From the NCBI GenBank assembly GCA_030526005.1, contig JAUNDP010000005.1, positions 52,438 through 116,437 on the forward strand: a stretch of 64,000 bases of DNA, read 5' to 3'. Below, one piece after another: positions 46,063 through 55,298 of this stretch; the first letter of the stretch is position 1; every line of letters starts with the position of its first letter. The notes under the pieces are model-generated. The model made no database searches and was not told the DNA's origin. It was given only the letters and a program-made list of their open reading frames with translations. Both the position numbers and the translations under genes were made by a program. This DNA is from Eubacteriales bacterium. Lineage in GTDB: Bacteria; Bacillota; Clostridia; Lachnospirales; Lachnospiraceae.

Positions 46063-46129
46063 AAGTGTTTGTACAAGGGATTTCCCTGCATTGGAATGTG
46101 CCATCCGGCACAAAAAAGGAGGATTATTC

Positions 46130-47320
46130 ATGAAGAAGAAATTAGTGAGTGTATTGCTTTGTGTATCCATGGTTGCTGCTATGACAGCAGGCTGCGGAAA
46201 AGACGAGAAGGAAACAGAAAAGCAGACAGAAGCAACAGAAGCTGCTACAGTCAAAGAAAATGAGAACGAGACAACAAAATCCGGCGAAGGATTAAAAATT
46301 GCGATTGTCAGCAGTCCATCCGGTGTGGATGACGGAAGTTTTAACCAGAACAACTATGAAGGAATTTTAAGCTTTATTGAATCTCATCCGGATGCAACCG
46401 TACAGGCTGTCAAAGAAGAGACAGGAGACGTAGCGGCAGCGATTCAGGCAGTAGCGGACATCGTAGCAGATTATGATGTGATTGTATGCTGTGGTTTCCA
46501 GTTTGCAGGAATCGGAAGTATTGCACAGGATAATCCGGATGTGAAATTTATCCTGGTAGATTCCAATCCAACTGATGCAGAGGGAGCAGAAGTAGAGCTT
46601 GAAAATGTATATGCAATGACATTTGCAGAGCAGGAGAGCGGCTTCTTTGCGGGAGTTGCAGCAGCTCTTGAGACAGAGACAAATAAAGTAGCAGTTGTAA
46701 ATGGTATTGCTTATCCTTCTAACGTAAACTATCAGTATGGATTTGAATCCGGTGTCAATTATGCAAATGCAAAATTAGGAGCAGATGCAGAAATCGTAGA
46801 ACTGCCATCCTATGCGGGAACAGACGTGACAAATGCAGAAATCGGTGGAAACTATGTTGGAAGCTTTGCAGATGAAGCTACAGGAAAAATTGTCGGAAGC
46901 ACATTGATCTCTGAAGGCGTTGACATTATGTTCGTAGCAGCAGGCGGATCAGGAAACGGTGTATTTACAGCAGCAAAAGAAGCAGAAGGTGTAAAAGTAA
47001 TCGGATGCGATGTTGACCAGTATGACGATGGAGTAAACGGCGACACAAACATCATCTTGACATCCGCATTAAAAGTAATGGATGTAAACGTAGAAAAACA
47101 GCTGAATGCAATCGTAGAGGGAACATTTAAAGGTGAAAATGCGCTGCTGAAAGCAGATACAGATTCTACCGGATATGTAAAAGAGGAAGGAAGACACCAG
47201 CTTTCTGAAGATACACTGGAAAAACTGGACGAGGTTTATCCATTGGTAAAAGACGGCACAATCGTACCGGCTGCAAACTTTAACGGATATACTCCAGAAG
47301 ACTTTCCAGGACTGAATTAA
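46130..47320 (+). CDS. BMP family nucleoside-binding lipoprotein
   Basis: 396 residues from the ATG at 46130 (AAAGGAGG before it). N-terminal lipoprotein signal with lipobox TAGC at about residue 19-22 (AAMTAGCGKDEKE), then the Bmp/PnrA fold: DDGSFNQNNYEGI near 70, FAEQESGFFAGVAAAL near 185 and GNGVFTAAKE near 287. It binds nucleosides at the outer face of the membrane. A terminator-like hairpin follows, and the transporter genes come next, so the binding protein is likely made in excess over the ABC subunits. Confidence 0.93.
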   Translation: MKKKLVSVLLCVSMVAAMTAGCGKDEKETEKQTEATEAATVKENENETTKSGEGLKIAIVSSPSGVDDGSFNQNNYEGILSFIESHPDATVQAVKEETGDVAAAIQAVADIVADYDVIVCCGFQFAGIGSIAQDNPDVKFILVDSNPTDAEGAEVELENVYAMTFAEQESGFFAGVAAALETETNKVAVVNGIAYPSNVNYQYGFESGVNYANAKLGADAEIVELPSYAGTDVTNAEIGGNYVGSFADEATGKIVGSTLISEGVDIMFVAAGGSGNGVFTAAKEAEGVKVIGCDVDQYDDGVNGDTNIILTSALKVMDVNVEKQLNAIVEGTFKGENALLKADTDSTGYVKEEGRHQLSEDTLEKLDEVYPLVKDGTIVPAANFNGYTPEDFPGLN

Positions 47321-47330
47321 TACAGGAAAT

Positions 47331-47392
47331 AAGGGCTGTCTCAAAACAAAGAATTTACAGTTTGGATTGTTTTGTGACAGTCCTTTCTTTTC
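47331..47392 (+). terminator. Partial terminator after the binding-protein gene
   Basis: AGGGCTGTC-AAAACAA pairs with TTGTTTT-GACAGTCCT at 47331-47386, followed by TTCTTTTC. It probably sets the ratio between binding protein and transporter. Confidence 0.75.
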
Positions 47393-47466
47393 TTAGTAAG
47401 GAAAATTTGCCAAAATTATAAGTGCCGGGAGGCAGAGATCAGGAAAAATAAGGAGAAGATAAATAT

Positions 47467-49011
47467 ATGCAGGAAGAGTACATTGTGGAGATGAGGCATA
47501 TTACAAAGCGTTTCCCCGGGATTGTAGCCAACAGTGATGTATCGATACAGATCAAAAAAGGTGAAATCTATGCACTTCTGGGAGAAAATGGCGCCGGCAA
47601 ATCGACTTTGATGAGTATGTTGTTTGGAATGTATGAGCCGGATGAAGGGGAAATTTATATTCATGGAAAGAAAGAAAAAATTGCTTCTCCGACATATGCC
47701 ACAAAACTGAGCATCGGAATGGTACATCAGCATTTTAAATTAGTGCAGGATTATACAATCGCAGAGAATATTATTATGGGGATTGAGCCGCAAAAAAAAT
47801 TTTTAGGTTTGTTTCCTTATGTAGACAAAAAAGGAGCCAATGAGAAAATTGTAGCGCTTTCCAAACAATATGGTCTGGAAGTAGATCCCACAAAAAAGAT
47901 CAGTGAAGTCAATGTTTCGATTCAGCAGCGTGTAGAAATTCTAAAGATGTTATATCGGGAGGCAGAAATTTTAATTTTTGATGAACCGACAGCTGTTCTG
48001 ACACCGCAGGAGATTGAATTTCTGCTGGAAATCATAAAAGGACTGCGTGACAACGGCAAGACGATCATTTTAATTACACATAAACTGGAAGAGATAAAAA
48101 AAGTAGCGGACCGCTGCGCAATTTTGTGCAGAGGAAAACTGGTGGATGTGCTGGATGTAAAGACGACATCCACAAAACAGATGGCAAACTTGATGGTTGG
48201 AAGGGAAGTTACGTTTGAGGTAGAAAAAAAGGAGCCTGATTTTAAAGAGGTTGTGCTCCAGGTGGAAAATCTCTGTGTTGAAAATGAAAACCATTTTCAG
48301 GTTGTAAAAAATGTTTCTTTTTCAATCCGTGCGGGAGAAATTCTGGCAATCGCAGGGGTATCCGGAAACGGACAGGTGGAGATTGCAGATGCAATCGCAG
48401 GACTGCTCCCCGCATCAGAAGGACGAATTTTATTAAACGGAAAAGATATCACTCATGAAAGTATTCGCAAAAGAACACTGGAAGGGATTTCGTATATACC
48501 GGAAGACAGACAAAGATATGGTCTGGTTCTGGACTTTACGTTGGAAGAAAATATGGGGATGAAGAGTTATTTTAAGGAACCATTTTCTAAAAACGGAATT
48601 TTAAAACAGGAAGAATTTTCAAAATATAGCTCTGAACTGATTGAAAAATATGACGTGCGGAGCGGACAGGGCAATAAAACCGTTGTTCGGTCCATGAGCG
48701 GCGGAAATCAGCAAAAAGCAATCATTGCACGCGAGATCGAGATGGATTCTTCCCTGCTGATTTTTGTTCAGCCGACGCGAGGGCTGGATATAGGAGCAAT
48801 CGAAAAGATTCATAAGCAGATTATCGGGGAGAGAGACAAAGGAAAGGCAATTTTGCTGATTTCTCTGGAGCTGGATGAGATTATGAATTGTGCCGATACC
48901 ATTGCCGTAATCTATAACGGAGAGATTCAGAAAATTGCAGATGCAAAATCTCTCACAACACATGAAGTAGGAGAATTTATGATGGGGGTAAAACAGCATG
49001 AAAAGAGATAA
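47467..49011 (+). CDS. nupO: Nucleoside ABC transporter ATPase (double domain)
   Basis: 514 residues with two nucleotide-binding domains. The first has Walker A GENGAGKST near 38-46 and Walker B IFDEPTAVL; its signature reads VNVSIQQR, a change from the usual LSVGLQQR. The second domain has a degenerate P-loop (GVSGNGQVE) but a good signature (MSGGNQQK) and Walker B-like IFVQPTRGLD, typical of RbsA/NupO-type importers. It overlaps the next permease by 14 bp. Confidence 0.93.
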   Translation: MQEEYIVEMRHITKRFPGIVANSDVSIQIKKGEIYALLGENGAGKSTLMSMLFGMYEPDEGEIYIHGKKEKIASPTYATKLSIGMVHQHFKLVQDYTIAENIIMGIEPQKKFLGLFPYVDKKGANEKIVALSKQYGLEVDPTKKISEVNVSIQQRVEILKMLYREAEILIFDEPTAVLTPQEIEFLLEIIKGLRDNGKTIILITHKLEEIKKVADRCAILCRGKLVDVLDVKTTSTKQMANLMVGREVTFEVEKKEPDFKEVVLQVENLCVENENHFQVVKNVSFSIRAGEILAIAGVSGNGQVEIADAIAGLLPASEGRILLNGKDITHESIRKRTLEGISYIPEDRQRYGLVLDFTLEENMGMKSYFKEPFSKNGILKQEEFSKYSSELIEKYDVRSGQGNKTVVRSMSGGNQQKAIIAREIEMDSSLLIFVQPTRGLDIGAIEKIHKQIIGERDKGKAILLISLELDEIMNCADTIAVIYNGEIQKIADAKSLTTHEVGEFMMGVKQHEKR

Positions 49012-50092
49012 TTTGTTGAGTAATGATAAGACAGCTCCGATCGCCGTACCTCTGTTTGCCGTTCTGATCGGTTTGCTTGCAGGCGCTTTGATTATGGCCT
49101 GTCTGGGATACAATCCGCTTACTGCCTATATGAATCTGCTGCAGGGATGCGGACTTCTGCCCAAGCCTACCTATGCAGGATATAAGAGTATGCTGACGGA
49201 CTTTACAAGTTTTTTAAATGCACTGACGCCGATGATTTTTGCAGCGCTTTCCGTGGCAGTGGCATTTAAGGCAGGACTGTTTAATATTGGTGTTTCAGGA
49301 CAGATGCTTACAGCAGGATTTATATCCACTTTGATTGTAGGATACAGCAGCCTTTCAGCCGGGATTGCAAAACCTCTGGCTCTGCTGATCGGTCTTGTTG
49401 TAGGAGCTGTTGTAGGAGGCTTGATTGGTTTTCTGAAATATAAGTTTAATATCAATGAGGTAGTTTCCTCCATTATGTTGAACTATATTGCACAGTATAT
49501 CATCAGCTTTTTTATCAAGACACAGTATGTCGATCCGATTTCCAGACAGTCGAGAGCAATCAGCGCTGATTCACGGTGGACAATGATGAATACGGAGATC
49601 GGAAATTTAAAAATTGATATACCGCTTGCATTTCCGCTTGCGGTGATTATTGCTGTATGTATCTACTTTTTAGTGAAGAAGACGACACTTGGATATGAGC
49701 TCAAGACCGTTGGCATGAGCAGAACAGCAGCACAGTATGCCGGCATTAAGGTTGGAAAGACAATGATTCTGTCCATGGTAATCTCAGGAGCGCTTGCAGG
49801 ACTTGCAGGAATTACCTATTATATGGGATACTATGGCTCCATCCAGCCGGGAGTTCTGCCGAGTATGGGATTTGATGCGATCGCTGTATCCCTTTTAGGA
49901 AACAGCAATCCGATCGGAATTCTATTTTCTTCTTTCATGATCACAACGATCAGCAAGGGAAGCACTTATATGAGTTCCACATCCGGCGTACAGGCAGAGA
50001 TTGTATCTGTTATCACAGGAATCATTCTGCTGTTCAGCGCCTGCAGCGCATATATTCGTTATGTTGCAAAGAGAAGAAAGGAGGACAAATAA
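48998..50092 (+). CDS. nupP: Nucleoside ABC transporter permease, NupP type
   Basis: 364 residues, about ten membrane helices; the larger permease of the BMP-linked nucleoside importer. It opens with a cytosolic stretch, then LFAVLIGLLAGALIMACLGYNP and a FKAGLFNIGVSGQM motif near 86-99 shared by the family; a central loop 175-200 is polar. The ATG lies 14 bp inside the upstream ATPase gene. It meets the next permease with no gap. Confidence 0.93.
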   Translation: MKRDNLLSNDKTAPIAVPLFAVLIGLLAGALIMACLGYNPLTAYMNLLQGCGLLPKPTYAGYKSMLTDFTSFLNALTPMIFAALSVAVAFKAGLFNIGVSGQMLTAGFISTLIVGYSSLSAGIAKPLALLIGLVVGAVVGGLIGFLKYKFNINEVVSSIMLNYIAQYIISFFIKTQYVDPISRQSRAISADSRWTMMNTEIGNLKIDIPLAFPLAVIIAVCIYFLVKKTTLGYELKTVGMSRTAAQYAGIKVGKTMILSMVISGALAGLAGITYYMGYYGSIQPGVLPSMGFDAIAVSLLGNSNPIGILFSSFMITTISKGSTYMSSTSGVQAEIVSVITGIILLFSACSAYIRYVAKRRKEDK

Positions 50093-51052
50093 ATGAATAC
50101 GATTTTTATTGACGGTCTTTCTTTTGCACTGCCTTTATTTATTATGGCAATCGGAGGCATTTATTCAGAGAGAAGTGGAATTACCAACCTGGCGCTGGAA
50201 GGATTGCAGGGGGTAGGCGCATTTGTCGGAGCGCTTTCCGCAGTTTTTATGATGCAGTGGCTGGGGGCAAGTTCTCAGATCCCATTTTATGCAGCGCTGC
50301 TCTTTGCAATGCTGGGAGGTATGGTTTATGCAATGCTTCATGCACTCCTTTGCATTAAATTTAAAGCGAATCAGGTTATCAGCGGCGTTGTAATTAACAT
50401 TTTGGGAATGGCGCTGACTGCATTTTTGACAAAAGCAATCAACAAAAGTGTATTTGGAGCAACATCAGATAAATTTGTACTGGGTGTCTCTGAACGAATT
50501 ACAATCCCGGTACTTTCTGAAATTCCTGTAATCGGAGGTATTTTTCAGCAGATTTATCCATTTGAGTTTATTATTATTATCGTAGCAGTGATTGCGTGGT
50601 ATGTGCTGTATAAGACGCGCTTCGGACTGCATTTAAGAGCGTGCGGCGATAATCCTCATGCCGTAGATGCAGCAGGAATTAATGTGGGAAGAGTCAGACT
50701 GATTGCTGTCATGGTATCAGGAGCATTGTCCGGACTTGCCGGCATCTGTTTTGCATATTCGATCTCGGCAAACTTCTCGTCCAGTATTTATGTGGGATAT
50801 GGATATTTGGCCATCGCTGCAATGATTTTTGGAAACTGGAAGATTCTTCCGACACTGGGAGCCGTTTTGATTTTTGGATTTGCAAGATCAGGCGGATATT
50901 TCCTTGTAAAACAGCTTCAAATGCCAAGCAGTTATTCTGATCTTGTGATGACACTGCCATATGTCATGACGCTGCTGCTGTTGATTTTCTTCTCAAAACA
51001 CAATCAGGCACCGCGTGCACTGGGAGAGATTTATGATAAAGGAAAACGGTAA
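50093..51052 (+). CDS. nupQ: Nucleoside ABC transporter permease, NupQ type
   Basis: 319 residues, about nine membrane helices. IGGIYSERSGITNLALEGLQ near 17-36 and ACGDNPHAVDAAGINV near 180-196 are the family marks. GGAGGACAA upstream and ATG directly after the nupP stop indicate coupling. It forms the channel with NupP. The next gene, the deaminase, is 25 bp downstream. Confidence 0.93.
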   Translation: MNTIFIDGLSFALPLFIMAIGGIYSERSGITNLALEGLQGVGAFVGALSAVFMMQWLGASSQIPFYAALLFAMLGGMVYAMLHALLCIKFKANQVISGVVINILGMALTAFLTKAINKSVFGATSDKFVLGVSERITIPVLSEIPVIGGIFQQIYPFEFIIIIVAVIAWYVLYKTRFGLHLRACGDNPHAVDAAGINVGRVRLIAVMVSGALSGLAGICFAYSISANFSSSIYVGYGYLAIAAMIFGNWKILPTLGAVLIFGFARSGGYFLVKQLQMPSSYSDLVMTLPYVMTLLLLIFFSKHNQAPRALGEIYDKGKR

Positions 51053-51077
51053 AAATAGGAGAAATGAGGCGTAAAAA

Positions 51078-52352
51078 ATGAATACACGTTTTTATAATGT
51101 CAAAATTTTGACGAAAGGACCGGAATTTGAGATCTTAGAAGGAGAAGTCTGGGTAGAAGGAAATCGCATCACATGCGTAGGAAAACCAAAAGAAGAAAAA
51201 GTGAAATTTGATCATGAGATTGACGGAAAAGGAAATCTGCTGATGCCTGGGTTTAAAAATGCGCATACACATTCAGCGATGACATTTCTGCGCTCCTATG
51301 CAGATGATCTGCCGCTTCTTGACTGGTTAAACAAACAGGTATTTCCGATGGAAGCAAAATTGACGCCAGATGATATTTATGATCTTTCCAAGCTGGCGAT
51401 CCTGGAATATCTGACAAGCGGAATTACTTCCAATTTTGATATGTATCTGACGCCGGAAACGATCGCACAGGCATCTGTGGATATGGGATTCCGGACCGTT
51501 ATGGTGGGTGGAGTAAATAACTTTTCACAGTCTGTGCAGGAATTAGAGAAATGGTATGAACACTATAATCATTTCCATGAATTAATCCGGTTTGAACTGG
51601 GACTTCATGCAGAATATACGGCTTCAGAACAACTGATGAGAGAGCTGGCTGAACTGGCAGAGACGTACCATGCGCCGGTATACACGCATATGTCTGAGAC
51701 AGAAGAAGAGACAAAAGGATGTATCGAACGGCATGGCAAGACACCGACCGCTTATCTGGACAGCTTAGGAATGTTTAACTATGGCGGCGGCGGATATCAC
51801 TGTGTCTGGGTCAATGAAGAAGACATGAAAATCTTTAAAGAAAGAGGAATGTCTGTCGTGACGAATCCAGGATCCAATACAAAGCTGGCAAGCGGAATCG
51901 CACCGATCCGCCAGATGATGGAGATGGGCATCAATATTGGAATCGGAACAGATGGACCGGCAAGCAATAACTGTCTTGATATGTTCCGTGAGATGTTTCT
52001 GACGACCGGACTTGCAAAATTAAGAGAAAAAGATGCTTCCTGCGTGGATGCAGATCAGGTTCTGTTTATGGCGACAACAGGCAGTGCAAAAGCAATGCGG
52101 CTGTTTGACTGTGATACAGTGGCAGAAGGCAAGCTGGCGGATTTGATTTTGATCGATCTGCATCAGCCAAATATGCAGCCAATCAATAATCTGACAAAAA
52201 ATCTTGTCTACAGCGGAAGCAAACAAAATGTGGCATTAACTATGGTAAATGGCAAGATTCTTTATCAGAACGGACAGTTCTCTGTTGGAGAAGATCCGGA
52301 AAAAATTTATGAAAAAGCAAATCAAATTGCAAAAAGATGCAAAGAGAGTTAA
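51078..52352 (+). CDS. mtaD: Amidohydrolase, MTA/SAH deaminase type
   Basis: 424 residues; deaminates purine nucleosides with 5' modifications (methylthioadenosine, S-adenosylhomocysteine, 5'-deoxyadenosine). The metal ligands are His-x-His (NAHTHSAM near 56), His (GLHAEY near 178), His (YTHMSETEEE near 205) and Asp (GTDGPASNN near 294). The deamination product would be the inosine analogue, a substrate for the PNP coded at 43135. AGGAGAAATGAGG precedes the ATG. The MotA-like gene starts 33 bp later with no terminator. Confidence 0.88.
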   Translation: MNTRFYNVKILTKGPEFEILEGEVWVEGNRITCVGKPKEEKVKFDHEIDGKGNLLMPGFKNAHTHSAMTFLRSYADDLPLLDWLNKQVFPMEAKLTPDDIYDLSKLAILEYLTSGITSNFDMYLTPETIAQASVDMGFRTVMVGGVNNFSQSVQELEKWYEHYNHFHELIRFELGLHAEYTASEQLMRELAELAETYHAPVYTHMSETEEETKGCIERHGKTPTAYLDSLGMFNYGGGGYHCVWVNEEDMKIFKERGMSVVTNPGSNTKLASGIAPIRQMMEMGINIGIGTDGPASNNCLDMFREMFLTTGLAKLREKDASCVDADQVLFMATTGSAKAMRLFDCDTVAEGKLADLILIDLHQPNMQPINNLTKNLVYSGSKQNVALTMVNGKILYQNGQFSVGEDPEKIYEKANQIAKRCKES

Positions 52353-52385
52353 AAAAAGGAAAGGACAAAGGAGAGGAGTGATAAC

Positions 52386-54155
52386 ATGGGGCATAGAGTG
52401 TTCGGAGGAGTGCTGTTTGTTGCTGTCATCGCAGCGTGTATAGGACTGACGCTGTTTGTTGGAACAGATGCAGCATTTTCTATGATGGTATATAACTTTG
52501 GATTTTTAGGAGTTATGATTTTAATCTGTATCGTGGCAGTAGCCCGTGGTCTGGTCCGTATGGGACAGATGAATACTGCGCTCGATATGGCTTCAGGAAA
52601 ACTGGAGCAGATTAAAGAGGAAAATCAGGAAGAAAAGAAAAATCGTTTTCAGAGTCTGGGAAGAATTTTTTCTTACAAAGGCTTAAAAGAAAGAATGGAA
52701 AAATTTCTGCATGACTGGTATCGAAGCAAAGTTGGCGTGTGCGACATAGAAGACTATATCAATGCAGACGAGATTGATGGCATGGTTCAGAAAAGAATGT
52801 TGGAGATGGTTCCTGATATTCTGACCAGTATGGGTATTCTTGGAACGTTCGTGGGACTTGTATGGGGACTTCGAGATTTTGAACCTTCCAACTATGAGGC
52901 GATGACAACTTCTGTCGTCTCCTTGGTAGAAGGAATCAAAGTAGCATTTTTGACATCCATTTATGGATTGTCTCTGTCTGTATCGTATTCCTATTGTATG
53001 AAATCAGAATATTCAGATCTTATGATGACACTGCAGCGTTTTTTGGATATTTTCCACAGACATGTCGTTCCTTCAGCAGAAGCAGAGTCCAGAAATACGA
53101 TGCTTGCTTATCAGCAGGAACAGACAAAGATGATGCAGAACATGGCTCAGGAGTTTTCAAAACAGCTTGTAAGCAGTTTTGAGACGACCATTACACCGGC
53201 TTTTCAAAAGATGAATGAGTCGCTCGATGTCATGCTGTCTACGATTTCAAAGAGCCAAAAAGAAGTTTTGGACGAGTTGGTAGGACAATTCCTAAAGCAG
53301 TTGCGAGAATCTTTCCACATAGAATTTGCAGGCTTTAATGCAGCTGTCGAAGAGATGGCAAGCTCACAGAAGAGAAATGTGCTGTACACAGAAAAACTGT
53401 TCCAGCAGCTGAGCGTGGAATTAAACAATTCTTTCTTAAAAGAAGATCATTCCATGAGACAGATTGTCAAGGAAATGACAGATATTCAGAAGCAGTATAC
53501 ACAGGCAATGACAGAGACGATGCAGAAAAATCAGGAACTGGCAGAAGCACAGAACGAAAGCTGTCGCCGTACTGTATCCTATATGCAGGAAGCAGAAGAA
53601 AAATCAGCGAAATTCTGGGTGGCATGCAATCAGACAATGCAGAAATATCTTGACTCTGCTTCAAAAGCATTTGGAGATATTCAGGAAATCGGAAAGACAA
53701 ATGTAAATCTGCTGAAAGGATATGAGGATTCTCAGAAAGATCTGATGGCAAGTCTGGAAGCATTAAAAGAAGAATTTATCGACAGAGAAGGAAAAGTATA
53801 TACTGCATTTGAAGAGCTATATAAAGCAAACGAGAAATTGATTCTCAACTATAACCAGAGAGTTGGAGAATTTGTAGATGCGCAGAATATGATTTTCACT
53901 GTCCTGCGCAATATGGAAGATTTACTGAATCAGATTGAGGTATCTGGCGCAGCAGACCGTGTACAGTTAGGAAAAGAGACTGCCGCAGCCAAGGAAGAAA
54001 TGCCAGAGTTTAATTCTCAGATCATCAAGCATTTAGAGCAAGTGCTTGAAGAAGAGGGCGAGAGACAGAGTGAACTGATTGAGGAATTGAACAGTATCAT
54101 GAGAGAATTTGTGAAAGCAATTCAAAAGAATGGAAAGTTTTCACTCTTTAGATAG
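52386..54155 (+). CDS. ZorA-like MotA/TolQ/ExbB proton channel protein with long coiled tail
   Basis: 589 residues. Two N-terminal helices (8-28, 34-58), a cytosolic part, then the MotA/ExbB channel pair: SMGILGTFVGLVWGL near 146-160 and EGIKVAFLTSIYGLSLSVSYS near 181-201. From about 230 to 570 the protein is a long coiled-coil tail, as in ZorA of Zorya defence. In contrast to MotA it has no flagellar features. GAGGAGTG precedes the ATG. With the following gene it would form a proton-driven stator complex. The family role outside Zorya is poorly known, and no ZorC, ZorD or ZorE gene is next to it. Confidence 0.8.
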   Translation: MGHRVFGGVLFVAVIAACIGLTLFVGTDAAFSMMVYNFGFLGVMILICIVAVARGLVRMGQMNTALDMASGKLEQIKEENQEEKKNRFQSLGRIFSYKGLKERMEKFLHDWYRSKVGVCDIEDYINADEIDGMVQKRMLEMVPDILTSMGILGTFVGLVWGLRDFEPSNYEAMTTSVVSLVEGIKVAFLTSIYGLSLSVSYSYCMKSEYSDLMMTLQRFLDIFHRHVVPSAEAESRNTMLAYQQEQTKMMQNMAQEFSKQLVSSFETTITPAFQKMNESLDVMLSTISKSQKEVLDELVGQFLKQLRESFHIEFAGFNAAVEEMASSQKRNVLYTEKLFQQLSVELNNSFLKEDHSMRQIVKEMTDIQKQYTQAMTETMQKNQELAEAQNESCRRTVSYMQEAEEKSAKFWVACNQTMQKYLDSASKAFGDIQEIGKTNVNLLKGYEDSQKDLMASLEALKEEFIDREGKVYTAFEELYKANEKLILNYNQRVGEFVDAQNMIFTVLRNMEDLLNQIEVSGAADRVQLGKETAAAKEEMPEFNSQIIKHLEQVLEEEGERQSELIEELNSIMREFVKAIQKNGKFSLFR

Positions 54156-54178
54156 GAAGATCAGAAAGGAATGGTAAG

Positions 54179-55261
54179 ATGTCCAAACGCAGAGAGTCAA
54201 ACAATTTTAATGTATGGCGTTCCTATTCTGACATGATGGCCGGACTTTTGATGCTGTTTGTATTAATTATGTGTGTAACTTTGTTTCAGGCGCAAAAAAA
54301 TTATGATGAAAAAATTGCAGAGCAGGAAGAACGAATGGCGATGCAGGCGCAGTACACAAATGAGCTGGATCAGCAGAAACTGACCGTGGAACAGCAGGAA
54401 GCACTTTTAAAAAGCCAAGATGAGCTGTTAGCTTCCCAGAAAACAAAACTGGAGGAACAGGCAGCTAAGCTGGCAGAACAGCAGGCGACGCTGAAGACAC
54501 AGGAAGAAAAGCTGACTCAACAGCAGACTTCGCTGAAGGAACAACAGACAACACTGGCAGAGCAGGAAAAGAAGCTGGCAGAGCAGCAGGCGACATTAAA
54601 GACACAGGAAGGCCAGATTACAGAGCAAAAGGCAGCTCTGAAAGAGCAGAAAGGAAAACTTGCCGAACAGCAAAGCGCATTGGAAGAACAGACTGCAAAA
54701 GTGAAAGAAAAGCAGGCACAGCTCGATAAGATTATCGGAGTGAAGGCAGATGTCATAGAGGCGCTGCGAAATGAATTTACAAATCACAATATCAATGTTG
54801 ACATTGATCCGCAGACAGGAGCTTTGCTTCTGGACTCTAATGTCCTGTTTGAATTTGACGATACCACACTGCTGAAAGAAGGCGAGGAAGTCTTGCAGCA
54901 GGTATTGCCGATTTACTGTGAGGTATTGCTGGGAGAAGAATACCGTGACAATGTGGCAGAGATTATTATTGATGGCTATACAGACACAAATGGAACGTAT
55001 GATTACAATCTGGAATTGTCGCAGAAACGATCTTTAGCTGTTGCACAGTACCTTTTGGGGATAGATGAACAGTTTCTGGATGAACAGCAGATGCAGATGC
55101 TTCAGGAAAAACTGACAGTAAACGGACATTCCATGAGCAATCCGATCTTGAATGAGGACGGAACGGTAAATATGGAGGCATCAAGACGTGTGGAAGTAAA
55201 ATTCCGCCTGAAAGATGAAGACATGATTTCGGAGATGTCAAAGATCGTAGCGGAGGAATAA
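54179..55261 (+). CDS. ZorB/MotB-like protein with coiled coil and OmpA domain
   Basis: 360 residues. A short cytosolic N-terminus, one membrane helix (about 16-40) opening with SYSDMMAGLLMLF, where Asp18 is the expected proton carrier, then a Gln-rich coiled coil (45-185) made of repeats like LAEQQATLKTQ, and an OmpA/MotB peptidoglycan-binding domain (about 190-350, FEFDDTTLL, IIIDGYTDTNG, SQKRSLAVAQYL, EASRRVEVKF). The long coil between helix and OmpA domain is unusual for ZorB or MotB and would extend the wall contact. It follows the ZorA-like gene by 23 bp. Confidence 0.85.
   Translation: MSKRRESNNFNVWRSYSDMMAGLLMLFVLIMCVTLFQAQKNYDEKIAEQEERMAMQAQYTNELDQQKLTVEQQEALLKSQDELLASQKTKLEEQAAKLAEQQATLKTQEEKLTQQQTSLKEQQTTLAEQEKKLAEQQATLKTQEGQITEQKAALKEQKGKLAEQQSALEEQTAKVKEKQAQLDKIIGVKADVIEALRNEFTNHNINVDIDPQTGALLLDSNVLFEFDDTTLLKEGEEVLQQVLPIYCEVLLGEEYRDNVAEIIIDGYTDTNGTYDYNLELSQKRSLAVAQYLLGIDEQFLDEQQMQMLQEKLTVNGHSMSNPILNEDGTVNMEASRRVEVKFRLKDEDMISEMSKIVAEE
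54370..54735 (+). repeat. Degenerate tandem repeats coding the coiled coil
   Basis: Units with CTGGCAGAGCAGCAGGC or similar recur about every 42 bp (14 residues, LAEQQATLKTQEEK type), giving the Gln/Glu/Lys coil of the MotB-like protein. Repeat number may vary between strains. Confidence 0.7.
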
Positions 55262-55298
55262 GAGTTAAGAAACAAATTGGAAAATAAAGGTGACAAAT

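Noticed and set aside
54517-54756. Cys/Ser-rich minus-strand reading frame
   Set aside because: It is the antisense of the Gln/Lys/Glu repeat coil; the odd composition is a product of the repeats.
52386-55261. Complete Zorya defence system
   Set aside because: Only ZorA/ZorB-like genes are present; no helicase, ZorC or HNH-type ZorE gene is near.
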